From Capra hircus (Eukaryota > Chordata > Mammalia > Artiodactyla > Bovidae), in contig NC_030816.1 in NCBI RefSeq assembly GCF_001704415.2, positions 78,943,713 to 79,007,712 on the forward strand: a DNA stretch of 64,000 nt, given 5' to 3'. Made by a program: the position numbers and the translations under genes. This document shows, one piece after another, positions 52,853-64,000 of the stretch (position 1 is its first letter; every line of letters starts with the position of its first letter). The notes beneath the pieces were generated by a model. It did no database searches. It was not told the DNA's origin and saw nothing but the letters and a program-made list of their open reading frames with translations.

Positions 52853-54509
52853 CTTTTACTCACTCACACACTCACATGCAAACTGGAGAGGAAGAAGATA
52901 TTTTAGGCAGCCATGCTCTGAAATTAACATTGATAAAGTACTATAATTAAACAAGAGACATTTTCCCTCTAATACTTGTTTTCTGTTCCAAGATCCAGTT
53001 CATGACTGTGCCTTCCATTCAGTTGTCATGTCTCTTAGTGTTCCCCAGTCTATGACTATTTCTTGGTTTTCCCTTGTTTTTTTTTTATGACCTTGACATT
53101 TTTGGTGAGTAATGATCAAGAATCTCATGGAACCTCCCTCTCTTTGTGTTGGCCTGATTTTTTTTCATGTTAGACTGAGGTCATGGATTTTGGGCAGAGT
53201 AGCATAAAGGTGATGATGTTCCCTTTTCTTTGCATCATTTTAGGGACACATGGTGTCAATGTGATTTATACTTTGATCACTTGTTTAAAGTCATGTCAGC
53301 CAGCTTTCTCCATAGTGTAATAATTATCTTTTCCTTTCTGTATTCTGTTAGAAGCAAGTAATCATGTCCAGCTCCTGTCAAGGGGAGGGGATTTAGCTCC
53401 ACCTTCTGGAGGGAGGAGTATCAATTAATTTGTGATCATATCTGAAAATTAGCACAGTGTTTAATAAATTTGGGGTGATGTACTTTGAGGCATTGAAAAT
53501 CCCTATTTCTCTATAGCTTCAGTAACTGCCCACTGCTTTTAGTATTTATCTACCCTGAGCCGTATGAATGTGCAGTTTTATTGATGATTTTTCATATTCC
53601 TCATTCTTGTAGTTCCTTCTCTGTTTGGTTATTCAGTTACTATGTCAGTATGGACTCATAGTCATTTACTTTATTCTTTAGGTTGTAACTGAATACTATC
53701 ATTATTGTTCACATTGTTCCAGATACGGTGACTGAGAACTCTCTCAGCGTGCCTCCTGTTCCCTTTTGGTGTTCTGGCACTATAGGATATGCCAGGCTCA
53801 TCTGCAGTGTTCCCTCCTCCAGCTCAGAATTAGCCTTTAGTTGAGAATGGCATTTAGAAACCAAGACCTGGGTACTGAGTGTGCTCGTTGCTAGGGAATG
53901 TCACTACTTTTCTTGGGCACTCTCAATGAACAGAGCTAGGAAATAATTGTTTATATACCAATCCATATAGATATCTATATTTCTTTCTCCATCTTAAACA
54001 TGAGTTCATACTGATATCACAGAATCTACACACGTCTATATTTGTTTTTATAGCTATTTGCCCGTTTATGTACATCTATAATCCAGAAATACAAGGTTCG
54101 TTTTATTCTTTTCCCTTTCCTTCTTCCTAGTTTCTTTTTTTTAGTGAAAATCCTGGCTTCTGTTCTTCACAGTTTATTTATGAATCTGTCCAGTCCTAGT
54201 TTATGGATAGTTGCAGAATTGCCAACTGGTTCTCCTGAGAGCAACAGATTTACCAGTTACAATACAGTGTTTAGTGTTTATGTACTTAAAAAAAAATCTC
54301 GCCATTAGCTTATAGTGTCAGGTGGAATACTAGGCTCCAAAGTTACTTAGGTCAGCTCCTTTCCCCTACCCACTGCAGCGAGGTGGTGTCACCCACTGAC
54401 TGCTTTCCTAGAGTCTTCAAGTCATCCTGAGATCCACTGATATGCTGGTCGATTTTTTGAAAATATTGCATAAGAGTTTATTTCACTCTTTGTGGTGTAG
54501 TTGTGTGTA

Positions 54510-54722
54510 TGTATTTGAAAGTCACTCAGTTGAGTTATGTCCAACTCTGTGACGCCATGGACTATAGCCTGCCAGGCTCCTCTGTCCATGGACTTCTCCA
54601 GGTCAGAATTCTGGTGTGGGTTGCCATTCCCTTCTCCAGGGGATCTTTTCAACCCAGGGACTGAACCTGGGTCTCCTGCATTGGAGGCAGATTCTTTACC
54701 ATCTGAACCACCAGGGAAGCCT
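54510..54722 (-). mobile_element. Bov-tA SINE inside L1
   Basis: Reverse Bov-tA (AAAGTCACTCAGTTGAG to AACCACCAGGGAAGCC). Edges GTAGTTGTGTGTATGTATT and GCAGTTGTATGCATTCT look like a decayed duplication. Confidence 0.92.
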
Positions 54723-54932
54723 GGTGCAGTTGTATGCATTCTGACAAATGCATGGGATCATGTGTCCACCACCCTAGTGTCATAATGAACGGTTCCATCA
54801 TCCTGAAACTTTGTGTGGTCCCCTACTCCTTCCAGAATTCTCCTTCCAGAATTTTGTGTTTTTTTGAGTGTCATATAAACGGGGCTATAAAATACACAGC
54901 TCTTTTCTTGGAGAGGGTCTGGCTTCTTTAAC

Positions 54933-55505
54933 CACTGTTGAATTTTCCAAATTTGCTGGCATATTGAATGCAGCACTTAAACAGCATCATCTTTTAGGAT
55001 TTGCAATAGCTTAGCTGGAATTCCGTCACTTCCACTCACTTTGTTTGTAGTTAGTAATGCTTCTGAAAGCCCACTTGACTTCACACTCCAAGATGTTCAG
55101 GTCTAGGCAAGTGACAACACTATTGTGATTGTCTGGGTCATTAAGACTTTTTTGTATAGTTCTGTGTATTCTTGCCACTTAATCTCTTCTGCTTCTGTTA
55201 GGTCCTTATCATTTCTATCCTTTATTGTGCTCATCCTTGCATGAAATATTCCCTTGATATCTCCAGTTTTGTTGAAGAGATCTCTAGTCTTTTCTATTGC
55301 TTTCCTCTACTTTGCATTGTTCATTTAAGAAGGTCTGCTTACCTCTGCTCGATACTCTCTGAAACTCTGCTTTCGATTGGGTATATCTTGCCTTTTCTCC
55401 TTTGCCTTTCACTTCTCTGTTTTCCTCAGCTATTTGTAAAGCCTCCTCAGACAACCACGTTGTGTTCTTTTGTTTCTTTTTCTTTGGGATGGCTTTGGTC
55501 ACCAT
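54933..55505 (-). mobile_element. Internal BovB fragment replacing L1 sequence
   Basis: Reverse BovB covering only the middle of the element: minus-strand frames show HSICQQIWK (54758-54976) and WLSEEALQIAE with FQRVSSRGKQTF (55284-55586). The BovB 3' end is missing. The L1 text on its left stops at TCTGGCTTCTTT and resumes on its right near GTTTAGCTTTATAAGAAACT; by memory of L1, a few hundred bases between those points are gone. Confidence 0.88.
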
Positions 55506-55950
55506 ATAAAGGGGGTTATATGGCAGATGTGTGTTTAGCTTTATAAGAAACTGTGAAACTGTTTCAAACTGGCCATCACTTTGCATCCTTACCGCTCCAT
55601 ATCCTCACCAGCTTTTGTGTTATCAGTTAGTTTTACTTTTTGAAAATTTTAGCCACTTTCCTAGTATACAGTAATATCTCCTGGTGGCTTTAATTTGCAT
55701 TTCCTGAATGACTAATAGTGAGCCTCTCTTCATGTTCTTATTTGCCATCTATGTATCTTCTTTGGTGAGTTGTCTGTTAAAGTCTTTTTCTCATTTAAAA
55801 AAAACTGGGTTGTTTGTTTTAGTGTTTGGTTTTGACAACTTTTAGTACATATTTTGGAGACAAGTACTTTCTTGGATATGTGATCTGCAAATATTTTCTT
55901 CCACTCTGAAATTTGTAACTATTTTTTTTTCTTAAGAAAATAACTGGTTC

Positions 55951-57359
55951 AGATTTAGTGGCAAGGCAGCATAATTTAATAAAGGTTAATGATTCAAGAC
56001 TTAGAAATGTAGTAACAGGCTCTCTGCATCAAATTTAAGTGATACTTTGAATACTTATTTTTTCTGCAGTCAACTAAAAAGCATTGTTTTAGCAGTTGAT
56101 CATATTGTGGTTGACCTGTTTTCTGTCTGCTTATACCACAGTTTTAATGTGATCCCAAGGATGGAGGGAGTGTGTGGGTGTGTGTGTGCATATGTGTGTG
56201 AAGGGGAACAATCGTATGTACATTTCTTGAAATATATCTTGATCTGAATGATAGTTACATGAGTGTATACATATGTAAAATTTGTGGAGAGGTGCACTTA
56301 AGATTTGTGCCCTTTGTTGCATGCATGTTATAACTGAATAAAAAATAAACAGTGTAGATGTGGATATGATGTGGAGAGGTCTTGGGTAAAGGGATAAGTG
56401 AAAGACAAAATCATGTAGAAACGGTGGATAAATACAAACAGCAAAAATATTTATCTGGAATACCGCACAACTGTCCTTGGAAGATAGATGCTTAGAAGGA
56501 AAATAATAGACTGGCCTCATGCATAAAGGCTAGATATCCTACAGGTTGGAAAATGGATTGTTTTCTTTGATACTGTGAATAAGTAGCTTAGTGTCCTGGT
56601 TGTAGGATTTTAATAATGATCTACAAATTTGCCTGTACATTTTAAAAAATACTTTTGTGTTGTGCCATTTTGGTAATTCCTAAGAGTTCCTTAGCCAGTG
56701 TGGGAATATTGATGACGTTGGTGAGTGTTAGTATCACATAACGTGAGATACAATACCGTACTTTTAAGAACTAAACCTGAAACTTGTCTGGCTTTTACAG
56801 CCTTAAGACATGAAAATCACATAATTCAGAGAAAAGCGTATCGTCTCATGAACACTGCTAAAACATTAAACCCAAAGTTTATGTATCTGGCTTGCCTGTG
56901 CTCTAATTGTGAATTGTGACTATATTTTGGGCTGGGATTTGAAGAGCTGACCTCCTCAGAACTTTCCATTTGGCCCGGAACCAAATGTAGTATAAGAGCT
57001 GGCAGACACCACAGAGAAGCTCTGGTTCTGGAATTTTATTACTGAGTCGGGAGACTTTATTTCTTTGTTTCTCAATGGGGGCAAACTGCTTTTGAGTAAC
57101 TCCAGGTGGAGGCTTGACAGGGTTCGAACATTAAAGCTGAGTTCCATAATTATACTTCATGGCCAGTGTAATTAATAACTTGTGTGCGAGCATATTGAAA
57201 GTAAACAAAACATTCTTCTTTTCGGTTCCTTATTTCTCCCAAGTCTAGTTTCTATCATGGTGAAGATAAACATCTCATCTTCTTTCCCTTCTCCATCTTA
57301 CACCCCTTACTTCTTCGCCTCTAACTCCTTTTCCTCCAACCCTCCCCTCTCCAGAGCCT
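55951..57359. other. Unique sequence, no gene seen
   Basis: About 1.4 kb of AT-rich DNA with a TG repeat at about 56170-56200. A 129-codon minus-strand frame (56131-56520) and others show no recognisable domain. Confidence 0.5.
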
Positions 57360-57538
57360 AGTTCAGTTCATTTCAGGCACTCAGTCGTGTCTGACTCTTT
57401 GAGACCCCAGGGACCACAGCACTCCAGGCCTCCTTGCCCATCACCAACTCCCTGAGCCTACTCAAACTCATGTCCATTGCGTCGGTGATGCCATCCAACC
57501 ATCTCATCCTCTGTCATCCCCTTCTCCTCCTGCCTTCG
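57360..57538 (-). mobile_element. BovB LINE, very short 3' end
   Basis: Reverse BovB from AGTTCAGTTCATTTCAGGC to CCCCTTCTCCTCCTGCCTTC, about 180 bp. Confidence 0.92.
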
Positions 57539-59209
57539 GACTGGCAAAATTAATTTTGTTCATAGACACACAAACCATTTCTTTCTAATTCTTCTTATAT
57601 TGCAACAATGCAAATTCTGCTACTACACATAACCCTGTGCAAATAATTGTCTATTTCCTTTCTCTTGCACTTTTGTGACCTTCTTATTTTCAAGGTAGAA
57701 TAACCTCTTTTTTTTTTTTTATAATACAAAAGCAGAACTTCCCTTACACGCATTCAAGTGCAAATTTATATTTGAAGTCAAATAATGATCTAGTGCGAAG
57801 GAGGAACAGCTTCTTTCTTGGCATGGTGACTCTGGCTTGAAATCTGGACAGGAGCAGGCGCTAAGCGGATTTGGCAGCTGGTCAGGCTGCTAATTTGTGT
57901 TTATAACCTGGCCCCCTAAGGCCAACCCTGTATGGGTGATGTGGAGGCAAGTTACTGGATGTGTGTCTGACAGTCCTGCTGCTGTCCTTTAGAAGGGGGA
58001 ACATTGGAAACCCCAGCTGCTCTCTGAAGGGGTTCCAGAGTATTGAGCTATCTCGTGCCATCCATCGTGGGTTCTGGGCTCTTCCCCCTTGGGCCCTTGG
58101 GAGGAGGTTGCCTCCCTGCAACTCCACCCCCGCCATCACTTTCAGCCTCACCGTGAAGATGCCACTGTTTCTAGTTCTGAGCTTCTCTGTCAGACTCCTG
58201 TTTACATCATATTTTGTTGGTATTTGTTGTTCATTGGTCACATCACATCAAACATGAGACTGTGAAGGCCTCGAGCATGGGCAGAAATCAAAGCTTTGCG
58301 GTGCACCTAGGCCCTGCCAGAGCCTGGAGGTTTTCCTCCCTGCGACGCCGCCGTGTGCACCTGTGCGGACTTACTGAGGGGACCCACCAGGGATGCTCTG
58401 GGTGGACGGGCTTCAATATTTGATGGGACTGCTGCATATTTCTGGTGTGTCTTTCCTGTTTGGCCCTGGGTTTCCTTTAGATTTTATCCTTTGTAGTAGA
58501 CTTTGATTTCAGAAATGGGAAGCAAGCCCAGATTATAACAATAGACTCAGAAAAAAATATTTGGTGAAATTCTTCTTTGCATACCTTCCTGAGGCCTAAT
58601 GGTTACGCTGAAGTATAACATTTTTTTGGTTAGTTCTTTACCAGTATTTCCATTTATGATCTTTCCACCCTGCTGGAGCTGCAGAGTTCTCAGAAAAGGA
58701 CCCACACTGTGTCTTGGGATGCAGCTGCCACACCATACGACTCCAGTTAGCCAGGCCAGTGGAAAATCCAGCTGGACTGTGGGAACTCACTCGAGGGTCT
58801 AGACCTGGCACAGAGGTTAGTTTCTGCCTTGTTCATGGGCAGCAGTGTGACATCTTGATGTTGAAGTTCACATTGTCACTTGTCCTTAGAGACCTCTGGC
58901 TATCCCACAGTGGGGACGTTAAAGCTCCCAGGCTCTTGCCTGGGGTGGATACCCTGTTGTCCAGTGTTGACCTTGGTAACTCACCCTCCTTCCCTGTTCC
59001 ACCCTCCCTACTCCGTCTGATTCCTTCCTTCCGAGTGACCTCCATGATGACCCAGCTTTACCCAGGTCCTTCTCTTAGGCTCTGTTTCAGAAACACCAAA
59101 CTAAGATAGTAGCAAGACTTGTTAGTCCCTGCCTTCCTTTGAGTTTAGAGTGAAGTACAAGAGCAATACCTTGATTAGTCATACATTGATTAATCATGTA
59201 AGTAAAAAT
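57539..59209. other. Unique sequence, no gene seen
   Basis: About 1.7 kb with a T run near 57710-57720. Frames of 98-131 codons at 57882-58257 and 58714-59109 lack recognisable domains. The segment 58260-58420 is somewhat GC-rich with a few CpGs. Confidence 0.5.
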
Positions 59210-59830
59210 ATACTATCTCAACTGTAGAACGTTCTTTGAGGGACAAAGTAATTTGTCGCAAGGTGGGCCTGACCTAGCCTTGAGGATCAGGAAAGGCAGT
59301 AATTAGGCTGGGTGTGGAGTTGGGAATAGGAAAGATTCCCCCACTTCAAGGAAAGGAGTGGGGTGTGCAAAGGCCCTGAGGTAGGAGGCAGTGTGGCTGT
59401 AGTGTAAGGAGTGAGGACAGTGAGGCTGACGAGGGGGTGAGGGTCACTCTTATAAGACTTTGCAAATCCTAATGGGGATCTTGGTTTTCATCCAAGAGCA
59501 GGGGGAAGACTCCAAAGGGGTTTTAAAGGTAGATTCAGGGAAGCCAGTGGGGAGGCTGTTGCATTAGCCTAGGAGAGAGTGTTGGTGTTGTGGACTGAAT
59601 GGCAGCAGAGGAGATGGAGGGAGGTGGAAGGAAAATACTGAGGAGGCAAAATACTGGGGAGGAGCCATCAGCAGGCCTTGGAGGGGAGCAGTGGGTGAAG
59701 GAGTATTGAGCTCTGATTGCCTGCTGGAAGTGGCAGGTAGACTTTCTGGAGCTTGGAAGATAGGTCTGTGTTGGGTGCTTAATATACACTGACCATCTAA
59801 TCATCTCAGCTCTGAGGTAGGAGATCTCAG
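59210..59830 (+). mobile_element. Old mammal-wide interspersed repeat, family unassigned
   Basis: Phrases GTGCAAAGGCCCTGAGGTAG, TTGGTTTTCATCCAAGAGCA, GGAGGCTGTTGCATTAGCCT are familiar from a widespread old mammalian repeat whose name I cannot give with confidence. No frame preserved. Confidence 0.5.
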
Positions 59831-60094
59831 TCCTGATTAAGAAAGTGGGGGAGGCAAGATGTGAATCCAGGACTGCCCTTCCTTGGAGAGCACTGTTCTC
59901 TTCTTCTGACTTTGCAGTTGCAAGCTACTCTATTTTGGTTCCATTTTCCCCTTTAGGAAATTTTATGAGTGAGAAGAATCTGCTTAGTATCTTACCATCC
60001 TTTATAGCCACTTTATAGCTATTGGTAAACATTATAGCCTGATTTTCTATTGTTTGATTCAGGTTCAACCAGAGAAGAACTAGAGCTCCATTCA

Positions 60095-61193
60095 GTTCAG
60101 TTCAGTTGCTCAGTCGTGTCTAACTCTTTGAGACCCCCATGGACTGTAGCACCCCAGGCTTCCCTGTCCATCACCAACTCCTGGAAGCTACTCAAACTCA
60201 TGTCCATGGAGTCGGTGATGCCATCCAACCATCTCATCCTCTGTCATCCCCTTCTCTTCCTGCCTTCAATCTTTCCCAGCATCAGGGTCTTTTCCAGTGA
60301 GTTAGCTCTTCGCATCAGGTTGCCAAAGGACTGGAGTTGCAGCTTCAGCATCAGTCCTTCCAGTGAATATTCAGGTCTGATTTCCTTTAGCATTGACTGG
60401 TTGGATCTCCTTGCAGTCCAAGGGACTCTCAAGAGTTTTCTCCAACACCACAGTTCAAAAGCATCAGTTCTTCAGTAGTCAGCTTTCTTGATAGTCCAAC
60501 TCTCACATCCATACATGACTACTGGAAAAACCATAGCTTTGACTAGACGGACGTTTGTTGGCAAAGTAATGTCTCTGCTTTTGAATATGCTATCTATCTA
60601 GGTTGGTCATAACTTTTCTTCCAAGAAGTAAGCGTCTTTTAATTTCATGGCTGCAGTCACCATCTGCAGTGATTTTGGAGCCCAAGAAAATAAAGTCTCT
60701 CACTGTTTCCATTTTTCCCCCATATATTTGCCATGAAATGATGAGACTGGATGTCATCATCCTAGTTTTCTGAATATTGAATTTTAAGCCAACTTTTTCA
60801 CTCTCCTTTTTTACTTTCATCAAGAGGCTCTTTAGTTCCTCTTCACTTCCTGCCATTAGGGTGGTGTCATCTGCATATCTGAGGTTATTGATATTTCTTC
60901 TGGCAATCTTGATTCCAGCTTGAGCTTCATCCAGCCCAGCGTTTCTCATGATATACTCTGCATATAAATTAAATAAGCAGGGTGACAGTATACAGCCTTT
61001 GTACTCCTTTCCCAATTTGGAACCAGTCTGTTGTTCCATGTCTAGTTCTAACTGTTGCTTCTTGACCTGAATACAGATTTCTCAGGAGGCAGGTCAGATG
61101 GTCTGTTATACCCATCTCTTTCAGAATTTTCCACAGTTGATTGTGATCCACACAGTCAAAGGCTTTGGCATAGTCAATAAAGCAGAAGTAGAT
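60095..61193 (-). mobile_element. BovB LINE, 5'-truncated, with TSD
   Basis: Reverse BovB of 1.1 kb from GTTCAGTTCAGTTGCTCAG to GCAGAAGTAGAT. Exact 10-bp duplication GCTCCATTCA at 60085-60094 and 61194-61203. Confidence 0.96.
60244..61193 (-). pseudogene. BovB reverse transcriptase remnant
   Basis: Three minus-strand frames cover one RT C-terminal half: 60969-61391 holds motif A (FIDYAKAFDCVDH), 60590-61039 holds the catalytic box with YADD intact (NNLRYADDTTL) and the following connection region (FLGSKITADGD), and 60244-60432 holds the far C-terminus. At least two frame breaks separate them, one near 61010 between motif A and YADD. The endonuclease and the N-terminal RT are missing through 5' truncation. 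The part of the first frame beyond about 61193 lies in flanking unique DNA and is not BovB. No functional product is expected. Confidence 0.9.
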
Positions 61194-61203
61194 GCTCCAT
61201 TCA

Positions 61204-62234
61204 CTGGAAGATAATAATGGCACAGTTTGGGGAAAATGGTTATCAAAGATTCTGTAAATTAGCATATATTTGCTTATAATCTTTGTAACCACCTGTGCCT
61301 GTTTGAAGTTTAGACACAAGAAAATAAATGTACATAACAAAGAATTACATTGTAAAAGCATAGAAAGAGATTGGCCTGTGTAGTTGTACACAGTAACTTT
61401 AGTATAGAAGAGACACCCTGTTTTACATTAATCTTGTGTATAACAGCTAAAATATATTAGAAAAATAAAACAAGTGCAGATGATTTGCTTTGTTATCACT
61501 TCCTACTATGATTTAAGTAAAGAAAATGGAAACAACAGAGACACTGAAGAAACTGTCTTGTTTTTTAACTGCCCTGTGAGTTTCACCACCAATGTGTTGT
61601 CTGGAGTTTGCTGTTTGGATGGTTCTTTCTTAAGTTGAAATTTGGCTTACTGTAGTTCTTTAAAAAAAAAAAAGCCTATACCATGTAGTCAGTATTCATT
61701 GAAACGTGTTTCTGGTAAGCATATTCTTCCTGACTTGAAGGCAGTGCCTCGGGAATTTCTTTAAGATGACTTAAACAGGGAAATGATAAATAACAAAGGG
61801 CAAAAGGTCTTAAAAACACTAGGGCAAATTGATTGTCTTTCTCTTTTAAAGGGAAATTTATGTTGGGATGATGATGTCCTGAGGTGGGGGTGGAGACTCA
61901 GTTCCCAAGAAAGCACCTTTATTTATGTGTCTCCACTGTGAGCTTTGTGGTTCAGCTTGGCCTTTGAAACATATAAGAAATATTTTCTGAATGTGAGTTT
62001 ATGTGCTATAGAAATGAATTGGGATGCCCTGGCCTTTCAGACAACTTTGGGGCATATTTGCATGGAATCTTCAAAAAGGTGGGGAGACCCTTGAGTCAGG
62101 AATAACTGGATTTATGGATGATAGGAAGAAAGTGGAAGCAGCATTTCAGAATGGATTTATACCTTAGGAGAGCTATCTGCTGGAACTTGACTGTTTATTA
62201 GTTTGTTTATTCAGCAAATACTCTGTGTTCATGT
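61204..62234. other. AT-rich unique sequence, no gene seen
   Basis: About 1 kb; an A run near 61662-61673; nothing else recognised. Confidence 0.5.
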
Positions 62235-62276
62235 CACTTTTTTTTTAAGTAAGTCAGAATCCATGATTCTTTATTC

Positions 62277-62559
62277 ATTTTAAAATTTATTTACTTTTGG
62301 CTGTGCTGGGTCTTCCTTGCTGGCTTTCTCTAGTTGTGGTGAGTGGGGGCTGCTTTTCATTGTGGGGCTTGGGCTTCTGGTGGCTTCCCTTGTTGCAGAG
62401 CACAGACTCTTGGCACATGTTGCAGCGCGTGGGCTCAGTAGATGTGGTGGACGGGCTTAGTTGCCCTGCGGCATGTGGGATCTTCCCAGACGCGGGATCG
62501 AACCCATGACCCTTGCATTGGCAGGAGGATTCTTATCCACTGGCCCCCCAGGGAACCCC
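62277..62559 (-). mobile_element. CHR-type tRNA SINE
   Basis: Reverse SINE: TTTGGCTGTGCTGGGTCTTC, GGGGGCTGCTTTTCATTGTG, CGGGCTTAGTTGCCCTGCGG, GGGATCGAACCCATGACC, head complement CCCCAGGGAACCCC. The tail may extend left to about 62235, where TCATGT could match TCATGT after the head. Confidence 0.9.
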
Positions 62560-62579
62560 TCATGTAGTGTTTACCATGC

Positions 62580-63620
62580 TCTGTGTTAGGTGATGCTGTG
62601 GTAAGAACAGACAGCTCAGAGTTTGTGCCCTAGTAGAACAGATAGGCATATGAGCAAAGAATTTGTGGAGTGTGATAGGTGCTTAAACAGAGATTTGTAC
62701 AATAGGCAGTGATGCATCTGAAAGGAAAGATGTATTAGCCCTTGGCAGTGATGTTAGGGAAGACATCTCAGTAAGAACCACATAGGCTGATTTTGAGAAT
62801 GAGAAATGTGCTGAACAGTCACAGGAGAGGGGAACACTCTGGTTGCAGGAAAGGCGCTTTAGGCATGGAGAATATAGGATGTCATGGGCCCTGAGGAGTC
62901 TGCATTGGTGACTGGCAGGACAGAAGCTGGAAGCAGCAGTTGAGTTTTGTGTGCCCATAGAAGTTTGGGGTTTTAAATTGTAATGGATGAAGCATCACAG
63001 AATCTGATTTGTACTTTAGAGTTTTCTTCTGACTAAAGGAGAAGAGATTTGTGGATGCAGGGGGCCTGAAGTGTTCATGTGGGAAATAGAAGGGTCATCT
63101 GGGGTATGTATGAATGCAGAATATCAGAGAGGAAACACACATGGAAGAGACACCGAGGAAGCAAAGGGTTTACTGACACCTGCGCGTGCAAACTGAGGGC
63201 CTGGCAAGACTAGGGTAGCTGATGGGTTGCATCTGGTGAGACTGGCCTGCTGGAAGGGCTGTTATCTCGGCTTGGGCATCTAGAACCAGGTAACTTGGGT
63301 GCAGTGCAGGGCTGGAGTAATGAATTACTTTTGTTTGGGTCATCCTGAGTTTGAAACAGCACATCCAGTAGGTCCCTCAGTGTGTCTCCATTTAAGCTGG
63401 AGAAGGAGACTAGGTGTTGATCCGTGAGAGTGGAAGCCATGATGTCATCAGAAAGAATATCAGAGGTGACGAGATGAAGACTCAGCCTGGGACTGAGGAA
63501 CATCCAGGGAGGTGGGTGGAGGTGGAAGAGCTCAAGAAAGAGGCAGAGAATTGAAATTGAGCAGGAGAGTCAAAGAATACAGCAGAGGATGGAGGGTCCC
63601 GAAGTTGTCAACAGTGTTTC
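62580..63620 (+). mobile_element. Old mammal-wide interspersed repeat, family unassigned
   Basis: Same style as the 59.2 kb block: GATAGGTGCTTAAACAGAG, GGAAGACATCTCAGTAAGAA, GGGAACACTCTGGTTGCAGG, GTCATGGGCCCTGAGGAGTC. Strongly decayed; boundaries uncertain, and part may be unique DNA. Confidence 0.4.
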
Positions 63621-64000
63621 TCACAGATTCCATGGTAAGTGAACAAAATCCATATTCCCTATTAGGAAATAAACCTGTTTGATACCACTCATAAGGTGAT
63701 ATTTGTTAGGCCTAAAATGTGTCACTAAAGTTTAAAAATTAAAGGATTTAGAAAGACCTTTGCATTATTATCCGTTTTTAGTTCTACATGGTCCTTTTCC
63801 TATTTCCGATTGGCTCCTTTATAGAAGGGCCTGAAACTATAGCCAGGCCCCATTGTATAACTGTGATAGTATACAAATGTTTCCATTCCAGTTTGGCTTC
63901 TGTAGGCCCTCTGTGTACTTAAGCTGGATTCCCAAGAGCAAGAGGGTGAGGCTCAAGGTCACACCCAGCATGGCACCCGAGGAAAAATTAGAATTGAAGG
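63621..64000. other. Unique sequence to the window end
   Basis: Nothing recognised in the last 380 bases. Confidence 0.5.

Larger units (their letters stand above)
52960..55950 (-). mobile_element. Old L1, copy B, with later insertions
   Basis: Reverse L1 from its 3' UTR (TATTTCTTGGTTTTCCCTTG, TATGTCAGTATGGACTCATA, AATGGCATTTAGAAACCAAG) into the end of ORF2 (AGCTTTATAAGAAACTGTGA, TTTAATTTGCATTTCCTGAA, GACAAGTACTTTCTTGGATA). Interrupted by a Bov-tA (54510-54722) and by a BovB piece that replaces part of ORF2 (54933-55505). No open frame. Confidence 0.75.

Noticed and set aside
50770..54290. Segmental duplication giving the two L1 copies A and B
   Set aside because: The two copies share consensus order but differ heavily in sequence, as expected of separate old L1 insertions.
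58714..59109. 131-codon plus-strand frame as a coding exon
   Set aside because: No recognisable domain; overlapping frames on both strands suggest GC-composition chance.

Overview
This is non-coding nuclear DNA from a ruminant, most likely a bovid (cattle, sheep, goat or a relative). The evidence is its repeat set: BovB (RTE-clade LINE) copies ending in TGAAC/GTTCA-type 3' tails, Bov-tA SINEs (a tRNA-derived head joined to a Bov-A unit), Bov-A monomers, Bov-A2 dimers with GCT-rich tails, CHR-type tRNA SINEs and ruminant L1 ends. I cannot tell the species. There is no bacterial-style operon, CRISPR array, RNA gene or supportable host protein-coding exon. Every long open frame (493, 417 and 300 codons, and many shorter ones) is a BovB reverse-transcriptase remnant, a translated SINE, or a chance frame in unique DNA.

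Layout. 1-8 kb: unique DNA with scattered Bov-tA SINEs, one Tigger-like DNA transposon and a MIR. 8-13.3 kb: an ancient L1 end and four BovB fragments, two of them back to back. 13.3-24 kb: SINE-dotted DNA with two inverted SINE pairs and a very C-rich tract. 24-26 kb: the longest BovB copy (minus). 26-32.4 kb: repeat-poor DNA with a CpG-bearing patch at its end. 32.4-34.5 kb: MaLR LTR pieces, a possible retrocopied mRNA 3' end and an old BovB. 34.8-37.6 kb: an AT-rich tract split by a Bov-tA (itself split by a Bov-A2) and by a 1.9 kb BovB (plus). 38.3-41.8 kb: a MaLR 3' LTR with internal sequence, an orphan L1 5' end, and an L1 with a SINE inside. 42.3-50.3 kb: largely repeat-poor, with a candidate nuclear-receptor motif and a four-unit 30-bp minisatellite. 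50.8-56 kb: two old minus-strand L1s, a solo LTR, and a BovB fragment that replaced part of an L1. 56-64 kb: unique DNA, old mammalian repeats, one more 1.1 kb BovB and a CHR SINE.

The parts do not form a pathway. The window is a layered record of insertions. Target-site duplications (TSDs) legible for many SINEs and several BovB copies give the relative order of events. Roughly two-fifths of the window is recognisable repeat by my coordinates. I found no undescribed biological system. The best leads are structural: the L1/BovB replacement junction at 54.9-55.5 kb, the nested insertions at 34.8-37.6 kb, large inverted BovB arms, a minisatellite, a solo LTR with a TATA box, an orphan L1 5' end and a few candidate regulatory blocks. 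Family names come from memory of consensus sequences and should be confirmed with a repeat library.
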